Source of the DNA: Streptomyces sp. HPF1205
GTDB taxonomy: Bacteria; Actinomycetota; Actinomycetes; Streptomycetales; Streptomycetaceae
NCBI RefSeq assembly: GCF_020400825.1
Contig: NZ_JAINVH010000026.1
Location: 59,310-123,309 of the forward strand
Reading direction: 5' to 3'
DNA: 64,000 nt
In this document: one piece after another, positions 52,208 through 60,613 of the stretch
Position numbering within the stretch: the first letter of the stretch is position 1
Layout: each line of letters starts with the position of its first letter
Translations under genes and position numbers: made by a program
The notes under the pieces: generated by a model
What the model was told of the DNA's origin: nothing
The model's input: only the letters and a program-made list of their open reading frames with translations
Databases searched by the model: none

Positions 52208-53397
52208 CCCGACTGGTCTACCGCATCCTCGTGATCCGCGCCGAGCCCGGTGACCCTGATACCGCCCATGCCTTCCGCGCAGGAGACGTCCTGAACGGTC
52301 CCCACCAGGCGGATGTGCCCACGGGCGCCGGCCAGGACGGCGAGCCGGAGCAGTTCGCGCGTCTGACGCCTGTCGAGGCCGAGATCGAGACCGTCCCCGA
52401 GCACGGTCAGCACCTGGCCGGCCGGCAGCAGTTCCGTACTGGTGTCGACATCGAGCACACCGGGCCCGGTGAGCAGTACCAAGGCCAGGGCGAGGAAACG
52501 CAGTTCCCCGTCGCCCAGACGGTCCACCGGGACGGTGCCCAGCGGCCCGCGATCCACAGCGGCGATCACCGCTTCGACCGGCGGGCCGCGCCCGTCCCCG
52601 GGCAGCACGGCGGGCAGGGTGGTCAGACCCTCGACGGGCCCGCTGCACACCTCGCGCACCGCGTTGACCAGCGCCGCGTGCCGGGTGGCACATTCGCCCT
52701 CGGTCCTGGCGAGTACGGCCGGGAGGTTGTCGCAGGCGGTGCGCAAGCGCCCGTCGCCGAGCGGTACGGGCCCGCGCATCAGCTCCGGGCGCGGGGCCAC
52801 GGGGAAGATGCCGCGCAGCGCCACCACGACCTGCTCGGCCGCGGCGAGGACCAGCCGCTGGCCGTCGGTACGTCCCGACACGCGCAGGGGCAGCAGCGCG
52901 GTGGCCAGGCGGTCGTCGGGCAGCGGGGCGCGCGTGACCGGCACGACACCGGCGGTGTGCCAGGCGGCCTGGACCGTGGACCGGGACGGGTCCCTGAGCG
53001 CCGTGGTCAGCAGAGTCTCGCCGCCGCCGGTGAGCCGCTCACCGACGATACGCAGGGCCGGCTCGGTCTGGACGGCGATGTCGAGCCGGACCGGACCGAC
53101 GGGACCGGTGACCGTGCAGCCGATGCGGAACCCGCGCCGGCCCTGGGCGTCGGGCCGGGCGCTCTGCGGCACGCACGCGACGGCGCCCCCTCGGACTGCC
53201 CCGAACGCTTCCTCCAGCTCCGCCCCGCAGGCCAGTCGTCCCAACGAGGCCAGTGCTTCCAGAACGCTCGACTTGCCGCTGCCGCTGGGCCCGCCGAGGA
53301 GGGTCAGCGGGTCGAGCGCGAAGGTGGCGCCGCGGTGCGATTTGAAGGCCGACAAGCGCAGTTCGGTGACAGCCGGCCGGTCGTGGGGGGTGTTCAT
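52204..53397 (-). CDS. AAA/SMC-like ATPase coupled to a MazG-like enzyme
   Basis: The 397-residue cytoplasmic ATPase belongs to the RecF/SMC-like AAA group. It has 'LRLSAFKSHRGATFALDPLT' and Walker A 'LLGGPSGSGKSSVLEAL' near the N-terminus. Near the C-terminus 'LGDGELRFLALALVLLTGPG' is a signature-like segment and 'VLDVDTSTELLPAGQVLTVL' stands at Walker B, where the usual D-E pair is changed (Asp-Val-Asp). No coiled coil long enough for a true SMC is seen. It precedes and overlaps the pyrophosphohydrolase gene. Other possible starts lie upstream (up to 53448); no ribosome site decides. Confidence 0.75.
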   Translation of the reverse strand: MNTPHDRPAVTELRLSAFKSHRGATFALDPLTLLGGPSGSGKSSVLEALASLGRLACGAELEEAFGAVRGGAVACVPQSARPDAQGRRGFRIGCTVTGPVGPVRLDIAVQTEPALRIVGERLTGGGETLLTTALRDPSRSTVQAAWHTAGVVPVTRAPLPDDRLATALLPLRVSGRTDGQRLVLAAAEQVVVALRGIFPVAPRPELMRGPVPLGDGRLRTACDNLPAVLARTEGECATRHAALVNAVREVCSGPVEGLTTLPAVLPGDGRGPPVEAVIAAVDRGPLGTVPVDRLGDGELRFLALALVLLTGPGVLDVDTSTELLPAGQVLTVLGDGLDLGLDRRQTRELLRLAVLAGARGHIRLVGTVQDVSCAEGMGGIRVTGLGADHEDAVDQSG

Positions 53398-53660
53398 GGG
53401 CGCGAAAATAGCCAGCGGCACACGCGAAGAACCGTTCAAGCGGAGCAAGCATCGCCCGAAAGAGGGACATGATGCATGAACCGGGCGGCCACCGGAGAGA
53501 AAACCGATGCGACCGTGTCCGCACCGCGGCCGCAGGCGACACTCACGGCGAGCGGCCTTCCGGGGCCGTACCCGACCGCCGTCCGTGCCGCCCGGGCGGG
53601 GTGTGTCGCGGCCCGTTCGCTATGCCGCCGGCTGTCAGTGCCGCTCGCTACGGTTGTGAC

Positions 53661-54206
53661 GTGACCAGCACCAGATATGTCGCCTTGCTGCGCGGAATCA
53701 ACGTCGGCCGCGCCAACAGGCTGCCGATGCAGACTCTGCGCGAGTTGCTGGCGCGTGTCGGAGCCACCGACGCGCGCACCCACCTCCAGTCGGGCAATGC
53801 CGTGTTCACGCACGAGGAGGAGGACCCGCTGCGGATCGCCGGCGATCTGCAGCAGGCCATCGCGGAGGAGCTCGGCCTCACGATCGCCTGCCTGGTGCGC
53901 TCGGGCACGGACTTGCGCCGCGTGGCGGAGGCGAACCCCTTCCCGATGGAGGGGATCGACGGATCGCGTTTCCTGGTCGTCTTCCTGTCCGGCCCGCCGC
54001 CGCTGGACCGGCTGGCGACCATCGACCCGGAGGCGTACGCGCCCGACACCTTCCGGGCGGGTGAGCGGGAGATCTACGCCCACTTTCCCGACACGATCCG
54101 CGACTCCAGGCTGGCGGGGCTGTTCACCGACCGCTGGCTGGGCATGACGGCCACGTCCCGCAACTGGAACACGGTCGGCAAGCTGGTCGAGCTCAGCGCA
54201 GGCTGA
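53661..54206 (+). CDS. DUF1697 family protein
   Basis: The 181-residue cytoplasmic protein begins 'MTSTRYVALLRGINVGRANR' and has 'THLQSGNAVFTHEE' and a C-terminal 'MTATSRNWNTVGKL', the standard marks of DUF1697, a small alpha/beta family of unknown function found widely in soil bacteria. There is no ribosome site before the GTG, but TACGGT (53649-53654) ends exactly 6 bases upstream, consistent with leaderless transcription. It diverges from the ATPase-MazG unit; the 263-base gap shows nothing else. Confidence 0.88.
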   Translation: MTSTRYVALLRGINVGRANRLPMQTLRELLARVGATDARTHLQSGNAVFTHEEEDPLRIAGDLQQAIAEELGLTIACLVRSGTDLRRVAEANPFPMEGIDGSRFLVVFLSGPPPLDRLATIDPEAYAPDTFRAGEREIYAHFPDTIRDSRLAGLFTDRWLGMTATSRNWNTVGKLVELSAG

Positions 54207-54358
54207 CCGCTGTACTGCCCACGCCGGGCCGCCGCGGCGGGCGAGCCAGGGCGGGCGGTCGTGCCGGCGCCTCACCCGGCCGGGCGGCCAAGGCGGGTCG
54301 TGCCGGGCCCCGCCCGGCCGGGTGGGCCAGGCCTTGCGGGCGGGTTTCGCCGGGCCGG

Positions 54359-54463
54359 CTAACGGTGCCGCGGGTAGTTCGGGCCGCCCATCAGGAAGAG
54401 CAGGAGGGCGACAACGATGATGATCACGGCCAGCGAGAATCCGATCGTCTCCAGCGCCCTCAT
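54359..54463 (-). CDS. 34-residue single-pass membrane peptide
   Basis: This short gene starts at ATG 54463 and ends with TAG. Its product begins MRALETIGFSLAV, continues as one long hydrophobic helix of Ile, Val, Leu and Phe ending in Met-Gly-Gly, and closes with Asn-Tyr-Pro-Arg-His-Arg. A very strong ribosome site GGAGG stands 6-7 bases before the ATG on the minus strand, which is the main reason to accept it. Similar tiny hydrophobic proteins occur in streptomycetes; the function is unknown. Confidence 0.6.
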   Translation of the reverse strand: MRALETIGFSLAVIIIVVALLLFLMGGPNYPRHR

Positions 54464-54596
54464 CTCGGTCCTCCTCGCGGGTGCGCCTCCGAGTCGTGGG
54501 TGGACCCCCGGGTCCTCCCACCGTCTCACGCGGGCGCGGGCCGCGCGCGCCGCCCGCGCCCCGCTTCGGAGGTCGCCCGCCGCTTCGGAGGCCGCC

Positions 54597-54618
54597 CACC
54601 GGGATCCGCGGCCCGGTG
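54597..54618 (-). terminator. Weak hairpin after the GH28 gene
   Basis: Arms CACCGGG (54597-54603) and CCCGGTG (54612-54618) with an 8-base loop, about 35 bases beyond the polygalacturonase stop. Confidence 0.45.
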
Positions 54619-54650
54619 AGGCCCGCCGGTGAGGGGTGGGGGCGGAGAGG

Positions 54651-56144
54651 TCACAGGGCCGGGAAGGACGGGAAGGAGCAGGACGGGACCGAGCCGGTTC
54701 CGGAGACGGAGGTGGTGGTGACGCCGGTACCCGAGGGAGTGATGCCGCTGTTGTAGAGGCCGATATTGGCGTACGAGGCGGTGTAGGCGGTGGCGTCCAG
54801 GCTGACGTTCTCCAGGGTCAGGCCCAGCGGGTGGCCGGAGTCGAGGCCGACGAACGTCGACGTGGCGCCGGAGACGGAACTGGTGGCCTTGAGGCCGTTG
54901 ACCACGATGTCGGTGAAGTACGGGACGTAGGAGCCGGTGCCGTTGGAGTAATGGGTGTCGAAGATCAGCGGGTACTTGATCTTCGTAAGGCAGGTGTTGT
55001 CATAGGTGACGCGCTGGACGGTGCCGCCGTTGGCCGGGGAGGACTTGATCCGGATGCCGTTGATGCTGCCCCCGGTGTGACCGTCGCTGTCGGTGCCGAT
55101 GATGGTGTTGTTCTCGACGAGGACGTTGCTGACGCCGCTGTTGGTCTCGGAGCCGATGGAGATGCCGTGGGTTCCGTAGAAGTGGCTGTCCTTGACGGTG
55201 ATGTTGCTGCTGGCGGCCGAACCGCCCTTGATGGCGATGCCGTCGTCACCGTCCTGGATGTAGGAGTCGGCGATGGTGACGTTGGTGGCGCCGGCCGGGT
55301 CGATGCCGTCGGTGTTGCCCGCGGTCGCCGGGGTCTTGATCCGCACGCCCCAGGCGGTGAAGCCGTTGCCGTTGTAGTAGACGTGGAAGTTGGGGGCGTT
55401 GATGAGGTCGATGTCGTACAGGGTGAAGTTGTCGGAGCTGTTGGCCTGGATCATGCGCGGGTTGTTCTGCTTCTTGCCCGCGCTCTTGGCCTGGGCGGCC
55501 AGTCCCCACCACGTGGTCGAGGTGCCCACCATGGCCAGGTCGCCGCGGCCGTCGATCCTGCCCTGGCCACCGCTGCTCGAACGGACGGCCTCCACACCGG
55601 CGTTGGCGCCGGACACGGTGATCAGCGGCTTGCAGCCGCCGGAGTCCGTGTTCACCGTGCCGCAGGTCGGCTTTCCGCTGACCTGATATGTGGCCGGGTT
55701 GAGCGAACCGTAGAGGGTCACCCCGCTGTCGAGCAGCAGCACCTCGCCCTCGTGGACGGTCAGCGGGCCGGTGAGGAAGGCGGCGTGCGTGGAATCGCCC
55801 GCGACGAGTTCGACCGCGACCTGCCCGGAACTGCGCCGGCAGGAGTCCAGCGCGGCCTGGATACGCGAGGTGTCGGGCGGCGCCGCCTCCTTGTCCGACG
55901 AGGACATCCGGTTGGCCATCTGCAACCCGCTCGACAGCGTGGCGCACACGGTGGTCGGGACTTGCGGCTCGGTCACGGTGCGGGTGTCGCCGGTGGCCAA
56001 CGGCGGCACGGAGGCGGCCGAGGCCGAGGGGGCGTTCGCCACCAGCGCCCCCGTCCCCGCGAGGGCGGCGGCCACACCGACGGCGGCCAGCCTGGTCCGG
56101 GCACCCGAGGTACGGCGGCGGGGGTTCCGCTGCGTGCGAGTCAT
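54651..56144 (-). CDS. Secreted GH28 polygalacturonase-like enzyme
   Basis: The 497-residue exported enzyme has a basic head and hydrophobic signal ('LAAVGVAAALAGTGALVANA', cleavage after ASA near residue 43) and a right-handed beta-helix. GH28 catalytic segments are all present: 'NTDGIDPAGATNVTIADSYI', 'DGDDGIAIKGG', 'GTHGISIGSE' and 'INGIRIKSS'. It should hydrolyse alpha-1,4-galacturonan (pectin) outside the cell; exo or endo action is not clear. The ATG at 56144 follows GAAGGAG at 9 bases. With the divergently placed pectin methylesterase it forms a pectin-use pair that may share operators in the upstream gap. Confidence 0.92.
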   Translation of the reverse strand: MTRTQRNPRRRTSGARTRLAAVGVAAALAGTGALVANAPSASAASVPPLATGDTRTVTEPQVPTTVCATLSSGLQMANRMSSSDKEAAPPDTSRIQAALDSCRRSSGQVAVELVAGDSTHAAFLTGPLTVHEGEVLLLDSGVTLYGSLNPATYQVSGKPTCGTVNTDSGGCKPLITVSGANAGVEAVRSSSGGQGRIDGRGDLAMVGTSTTWWGLAAQAKSAGKKQNNPRMIQANSSDNFTLYDIDLINAPNFHVYYNGNGFTAWGVRIKTPATAGNTDGIDPAGATNVTIADSYIQDGDDGIAIKGGSAASSNITVKDSHFYGTHGISIGSETNSGVSNVLVENNTIIGTDSDGHTGGSINGIRIKSSPANGGTVQRVTYDNTCLTKIKYPLIFDTHYSNGTGSYVPYFTDIVVNGLKATSSVSGATSTFVGLDSGHPLGLTLENVSLDATAYTASYANIGLYNSGITPSGTGVTTTSVSGTGSVPSCSFPSFPAL

Positions 56145-56326
56145 CTGTCGTGCTCCTTCAGGTCGCGACTGCCGCCCGCGGGGAGCGCGGGCAGGTGGGG
56201 GGTGGTCGTCCCGGGGAACAGGGGTGGAAGGTCGGGAGTACGGCGGCCCGCGGCAGATGTGCGGACGTACGGTCACGGGCCGGGGAGGACCGCTCCCGCG
56301 GAGACCTGACCGCGGCGCGTTCCGGT

Positions 56327-56342
56327 ATACGAGATCTCATAT
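56327..56342. promoter_or_regulatory. Candidate operator upstream of GH28
   Basis: ATACGAGATCTCATAT is a 16-base palindrome with one mismatched pair (GAGATCTC core), about 190 bases before the GH28 start. It contains TATACGA, also found at 56538-56568. Confidence 0.55.
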
Positions 56343-56537
56343 CTGACGCCCCAGCAAGCTAGGGGCGCCGCACGCGGCCGTCAAGAGTCCGGACGCCACG
56401 AACCACGGACCCCCGGGTACGCCGTAGCGCCCTCCCGAGTCCGGCACACCGGCGCGCCCTCGTTCAGGCCGGCCACGAGCCCCTCACCCGGGCACGCCTG
56501 ACCTCTTCTCACTTCCGTCGCACTACCGCACGCTCAT

Positions 56538-56568
56538 GTCATATACGAAGCGTCATACACGATGTATG
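56538..56568. promoter_or_regulatory. Direct repeats and dyad upstream of the pectin esterase genes
   Basis: GTCATATACGA (56538-56548) and GTCATACACGA (56552-56562) are repeats 14 bases apart. The second is part of the perfect dyad CATACA-CGA-TGTATG (56554-56568). The cluster is 31-61 bases before the GTG of the esterase remnant, a promoter-proximal place. Confidence 0.6.
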
Positions 56569-56598
56569 GTCGCGCTGCCGACCCTGGAGGTAGCCCAT

Positions 56599-56993
56599 GT
56601 GGCGTACCGCTCTGCCCCGCGCCCCCGGCTCGCCGGCCGCGTGCCGGCCACCGTGTCCCTGGCCGCCGGCCTCCTGCTCCCCACCGTGCTCCCCACCGCA
56701 CTCGGCGGTCCGGCCCACGCCGCCGCGTGATCGGCGGCACGCTGCTGCCGATCGGCGGCTCGAAATACGACACGCCGACCGCGGAGCGGACGCGGGCTGA
56801 GGTCAACGCCTGGATCCGTTCCAGCGGGGCGTTCGACGGGGTCGTCGACTTCGACCGGGCGGTCCGCGACCCCGACGTCCCGGACAGGATCCTTCCCGCG
56901 TACGACAGCGGCGACGGGCTGCACCCCGACGACGCGGGCTACCGGGCGACGGCCGGCGCGGTCGCCCTGGATCTGGTCCGCTCCGGGTCCTGA
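56599..56993 (+). pseudogene. SGNH/GDSL esterase with internal deletion (rhamnogalacturonan acetylesterase-like)
   Basis: GTG 56599, preceded by GGAGG, opens a signal peptide ('VAYRSAPRPRLAGRVPATVS' ... ending PAHAAA) that runs into TGA at 56728. From 56727 a different frame codes the last 88 residues of an SGNH hydrolase ('VIGGTLLPIGGSKYDTPTAE', 'DGVVDFDRAVRDPDVPDRIL', and the catalytic block 'DSGDGLHPDDAGY' with its Asp and His). The N-terminal Ser motif and the middle of the enzyme are missing, and the frames do not match, so a deletion removed most of the gene. The neighbours suggest an acetylesterase acting on pectin. Confidence 0.8.
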
Positions 56994-57029
56994 GACCACG
57001 TTCCACCGACTCCCCGAGGAGACCCGCCC

Positions 57030-58523
57030 ATGCCACGTCTCGCCACCGCCGCGGCGCTGACCGCCGCGGTCCTCGCCACCGCCGGCCCCGCCGCCACCTC
57101 CCTGGCCGCCGCCACCGCCGCCACCGCCCCCGCTTCCGCTTCCGCCGCCCCCGCCTCCTCCGCCCACCTCACGGACGCGGGCGTGCGCGTCGGCGTCCAG
57201 AGCCCCTCCGCCCGGGACGTCTGCCCCGACACCGCCCTGATCCTGACCGTGCCGGGCACCACCCCGGCCGTGGGCGGCACGGGCACGGTGACGGTCACCG
57301 ACACCGCCACCGGTGAAGTCGCCGACCGCGTCGACCTGGCCGACCCCGCCTCGTACCAGCGGACCATCGGCGGCGCGGTGAACGCCGACGGCACGGCGCA
57401 CGAGTTCAGCTACCACCCGGTCACCGTCGACGGCGACACCGCCGCCATCCACCTGCACCGCACACTCGCCGAAGGACACCGCTACCGGGTCACCGTCGGC
57501 CCCGGCGTGGTCACCGCCCTGACCGCGCCCGTCAGTTGGAGCTTCCGTGTCCGCTCGCGGCTGCCCGTCGGCCGGACCCTCACCGTCGACGCGGCCGGAC
57601 ACGCCGACTACTGCACCGTGCAGGGAGCCATCGACGCCGTGCCGGCCGGCACGGCGGTCCCCCACACCATCCGGGTGCGCCCCGGCACGTACACGGAACT
57701 GGACTGGGTGCCGGCCGGCAAGCCGCACCTCACCGTCGAGGGCACGGGCCGCGACCCGGGCGCCACCGTGCTGGAGTACGACAACAACAACACCTTCAAC
57801 AGCGCGCACGCCGTGGGCATCTGCCCGCGTCAGAGGATCCCCGGCCACGACGACAACAACTGCTGGCGAGGGTCGTTCAACGTGGAGGCCGACGATTTCC
57901 GGCTCCACGACCTGACCTTGCACAACACCACCGCGTACGGCGGCTCGCAGGCCGAGGCGTTCCGCGGCAACGCCGACCGGATCGTGCTGGACCGCGTACG
58001 GCTGCTGTCCTACCAGGACACACTGCGTCTGCAGGGCCGCGGGTTCGTCACCGACAGCTACATCGAGGGCGACGTCGACTTCACGTGGGGCGTCGGCTCG
58101 GCGCTGATCCAGGACAGCGAACTGAGGTCCCTGCACGCCGGCTACGTGACCCAGGTCCGCAACGACGCCACCCACCCGGGCTACGTCTTCCTGCGCGACC
58201 GCCTCACCGCCGCCGACACCGTACCCGCCGGGTCGGTCTACCTGGGCAGGATCGACCCGACCGTCTACCCCTACAGCCAGGTGCTGTTCATCGACACCGC
58301 GATGGGCCCGCACATCGCGCCCGCCGGGTGGAAGCTCGACCACGCCGACTGCTCACAGGCTTCCGACCTGCGGTTCCTGGAGTACGGCTCCACCGACCTG
58401 GACGGCGCGCCTCTGGACACCGCCGCCCGGCTCTCCTGCTCCGGCCGGCTGACGTCCGGCCAGGCGGCCCTGTGGAGCGACCCCAGGACGGTGCTGTCCG
58501 GCTGGGACCCCGAGCGGCGCTGA
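57030..58523 (+). CDS. Secreted pectin methylesterase (CE8)
   Basis: The 497-residue exported enzyme has a signal peptide and Ala-rich segment (about 1-45), an Ig-like N-domain (about 50-175, 'GTVTVTDTATGEVADRV') and a CE8 beta-helix. CE8 landmarks are 'GGSQAEAFRGNADRIV' (Gln of the oxyanion hole), 'LLSYQDTLRLQGR' (catalytic Asp), 'GDVDFTWGVGSALIQD' (second Asp) and 'VYLGRIDPTVY' (conserved Arg). It demethylates pectin so that polygalacturonase can cut it. The ATG follows a GGAG site in 'CCGAGGAGACC'. It lies just after the esterase remnant and is convergent with the transporter gene. Confidence 0.93.
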   Translation: MPRLATAAALTAAVLATAGPAATSLAAATAATAPASASAAPASSAHLTDAGVRVGVQSPSARDVCPDTALILTVPGTTPAVGGTGTVTVTDTATGEVADRVDLADPASYQRTIGGAVNADGTAHEFSYHPVTVDGDTAAIHLHRTLAEGHRYRVTVGPGVVTALTAPVSWSFRVRSRLPVGRTLTVDAAGHADYCTVQGAIDAVPAGTAVPHTIRVRPGTYTELDWVPAGKPHLTVEGTGRDPGATVLEYDNNNTFNSAHAVGICPRQRIPGHDDNNCWRGSFNVEADDFRLHDLTLHNTTAYGGSQAEAFRGNADRIVLDRVRLLSYQDTLRLQGRGFVTDSYIEGDVDFTWGVGSALIQDSELRSLHAGYVTQVRNDATHPGYVFLRDRLTAADTVPAGSVYLGRIDPTVYPYSQVLFIDTAMGPHIAPAGWKLDHADCSQASDLRFLEYGSTDLDGAPLDTAARLSCSGRLTSGQAALWSDPRTVLSGWDPERR

Positions 58524-58535
58524 AGGGCCGCCGCG

Positions 58536-59876
58536 TCAGGCGCGGGGTCCGCCGTGCGCGGTGACGAGGAGGACGAGGGCGGCGGCCTGGATCGCGGCGA
58601 CGGCCGTGACGAGGACGGGTACGGAGTAGTCGTACAGGGCGCCGGTCAGGGCGCCGCCGGCCAGGCTGCCCGCCCCGAGCACGCCGGCGACGATCCCGTA
58701 CGCGGTGGCCCGGCGGCCCGCGGGCACCAGGTCGGCGACCACCGCGCGCAAGGTGGACTCCTGGATGCCGACCGCCGCGCCCCACACGAGCGCGCCCAGG
58801 ACGGCGAGCGCGACCGTGTCGGTGAACGCCAGGGCGGGCGCGGCGGCGGCCAGCACCGGCAGCGCGGCCATGGCGCGTGCGCCTGCCCGGTCGTAGAACC
58901 AGCCGGTGACCAGCGCGGCCAGCGCGTCCGCGGCCATGGCCGCGGCGTACACCACCGGCACCAGCGCGATGGGGACGAGGTGGCGCCGCACGAGGTGGAA
59001 GGACAGCACGCCGAAGGTGGCGAAGCCGGCCGTCGTGACGCCGCTGAACGCCGCGTAGACCCAGAAGGCACGCGGCAGCCGCGGCCGCGCGCCGCGGGGC
59101 GCGCCGGAGCCCGCCGAGCCGCCGCCCGTCCCGGGCGGAGCATCGGGCGGCCGAGCCTCAGGCGCCCTGGGTGTCTCAGGCGTCCCGGGTGTCTCAGGCG
59201 TCCCGGGTGTCCGGGACGCCTCGTACGCCGCCGGGTCCGGCACCTTGGCGCGGAGCCGGACCAGCAGGGCGAGCGCGGCCACTCCGGGCGCGGCCAGCAC
59301 GCCCAGCGCCGGTGCGTAGTCGTCGCCGGTCGCCGCGAGGACGCCGGCCACGGTCAGCGGGCCGATCAGGGCGCCGACCTGGTCCATCGCCTCGTGCACG
59401 GCGAAACCCCGCCCCCGGCCGGTGGCGGCGGTGGCGTGCGACAGCAGCGTGTCCTTGGCCGGCGAGCGCACCGCCTTCGCCACCCGTTCGGCCACGACCA
59501 GCGCGCAGGCGACCCACAGTGTCCCGGCGAGGCCGAGGAAGGGCACGGTCGCCACGGTCAGCGCGTACCCGGCGACCGTCCACGCCCAGAACCGCCGGGT
59601 CCGGTCGGCCAGCGGCCCCGACACCAGTCGCAGGCCCAGCGCCGCCGCCTCACCCGCCCCGGTGACCACGCCGACGACCAGCGCGGACGCCCCCAGACGG
59701 GCCAGCAGCGGTCCCGTGACCGAACGGGCGCCCTCGTAGACGAAGTCCATCAGCAGGCTGACGGCGCCGAACGCCGCCACGAACCGCCACGCGGACATCC
59801 CGGGACCCGGGCTCGCGTCCGGTCCCCGCACCGCCGTTCCGGCAGGAGGCCGCCGCCGTCGCGCGCGCCGCCACAC
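58536..59876 (-). CDS. Major facilitator superfamily transporter
   Basis: The protein of about 446 residues has twelve likely membrane helices in two halves. They are separated by a hydrophilic loop of about 70 residues rich in Pro, Thr and Glu (TPGTPETPGTPETP), which is written in DNA as tandem 18-base copies near 59169-59212. MFS-type loop motifs are seen in 'SGPLADRTRRFWAWTVAGY' and 'GWFYDRAGARAMAALPV'. The branch resembles multidrug or sugar exporters; the substrate is unknown. The GTG at 59876 is favoured by GGGAGG just upstream and a positive N-terminus; ATG 59798 is the alternative. The stop is 12 bases from the convergent esterase gene. Confidence 0.85.
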   Translation of the reverse strand: MWRRARRRRPPAGTAVRGPDASPGPGMSAWRFVAAFGAVSLLMDFVYEGARSVTGPLLARLGASALVVGVVTGAGEAAALGLRLVSGPLADRTRRFWAWTVAGYALTVATVPFLGLAGTLWVACALVVAERVAKAVRSPAKDTLLSHATAATGRGRGFAVHEAMDQVGALIGPLTVAGVLAATGDDYAPALGVLAAPGVAALALLVRLRAKVPDPAAYEASRTPGTPETPGTPETPRAPEARPPDAPPGTGGGSAGSGAPRGARPRLPRAFWVYAAFSGVTTAGFATFGVLSFHLVRRHLVPIALVPVVYAAAMAADALAALVTGWFYDRAGARAMAALPVLAAAAPALAFTDTVALAVLGALVWGAAVGIQESTLRAVVADLVPAGRRATAYGIVAGVLGAGSLAGGALTGALYDYSVPVLVTAVAAIQAAALVLLVTAHGGPRA

Positions 59877-59916
59877 CGCGCCTCCCGTAATCCCGCGCAC
59901 CGTGGGAACCCGCGCG

Positions 59917-60006
59917 TCAGGAGGCCTCGGCGGCCCGCTCCAGCACCGCCGCGCACTCCGCGTGGTGGGTGAGGGGAAAGGCGTCACGTACCGCGGAAGC
60001 CACCAT
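59917..60006 (-). pseudogene. C-terminal relic of a TrmA-family RNA methyltransferase
   Basis: These 29 codons plus stop read MVASAVRDAFPLTHHAECAA followed by VLERAAEAS. The D-x-F-P-x-T-H-H-x-E-C pattern is the invariant end of TrmA/RlmD uracil-5-methyltransferases. Nothing upstream codes the remainder, so only the end of the gene survives. It lies just before the MFS gene in the same direction. Confidence 0.65.
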
Positions 60007-60190
60007 AGGCGCAGGTTAGCGCAGGCTCGCAGCCGGCCGGGACGGTATCCGGGTCACGGGCGGCAGGCGGCACGCGACCGGCGCGCGGGTGACACGCGAC
60101 CGGCACGCGGGCCGCGGATCAAGCGCGGGCCGGACCGGATCGCGACGGGATCCGGCCCGGCCGTCCGTACCGCGACGCCGGTCGCTTCCG

Positions 60191-60613
60191 TTACTTCAGC
60201 GCGATGACGGCGTTGTGGTCGCTGCCGGCGTTGACCGGCACGCTGAACAGGTGGGTCGTCGAGTTGCAGCTCACCGATCCGACCGGGCCGTCGTTCGCGA
60301 TCACCGTCGGCGCTGACGGCGCGCGGCCGTGGACGGTCACCGTGTGCTCGTCGCCCGCGAAGGCGACGGTGGCGTTGACCGTGCCGTAGTCGGACAGGTG
60401 CGCGATGCGCTTGTCGCCGTTGGACACGAACTTGCCGGCGTCGCCGAGGAAGGCGATGCCGGACGAACCGACGGGCGCGACCTCGTAGTGGGAGCCGTTG
60501 GTGCCGACGTTGTCGGAGTACGTGACACCGGCCCGGACCAGGCGGCCGGTCCCGGTGAAGTAGTCGTAGAGGTGTCGCTCCTTCGTGATGATCGGTGGGC
60601 CGTGACCGGGCTG
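60191..60613 (-). pseudogene. C-terminal fragment of a secreted beta-rich protein
   Basis: The frame is open from just after an in-frame TGA (60614-60616) to TAA at 60191, 140 residues. It has no usable start and no ribosome site. It reads 'ITKERHLYDYFTGTGRLVRA', 'TYSDNVGTNGSHYEVAPVGS', 'FLGDAGKFVSNGDKRIAHLS', and ends in Ala-Leu-Lys. The beta-rich, Asn/Thr/Gly-rich content is that of the C-terminal sandwich of an extracellular glycosidase or lyase, but I cannot name the family. The N-terminal part is absent. An upstream LacI-type operator (60772) could once have controlled it. Confidence 0.55.

Larger units (their letters stand above)
56145..56598. other. Divergent regulatory region of the pectinase genes
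   Basis: No gene is seen in these 454 bases. The GH28 side holds a dyad at 56327-56342 and the plus-strand side a repeat/dyad cluster at 56538-56568; these are the only AT-rich stretches. The rest is GC-rich and unstructured. Confidence 0.65.
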
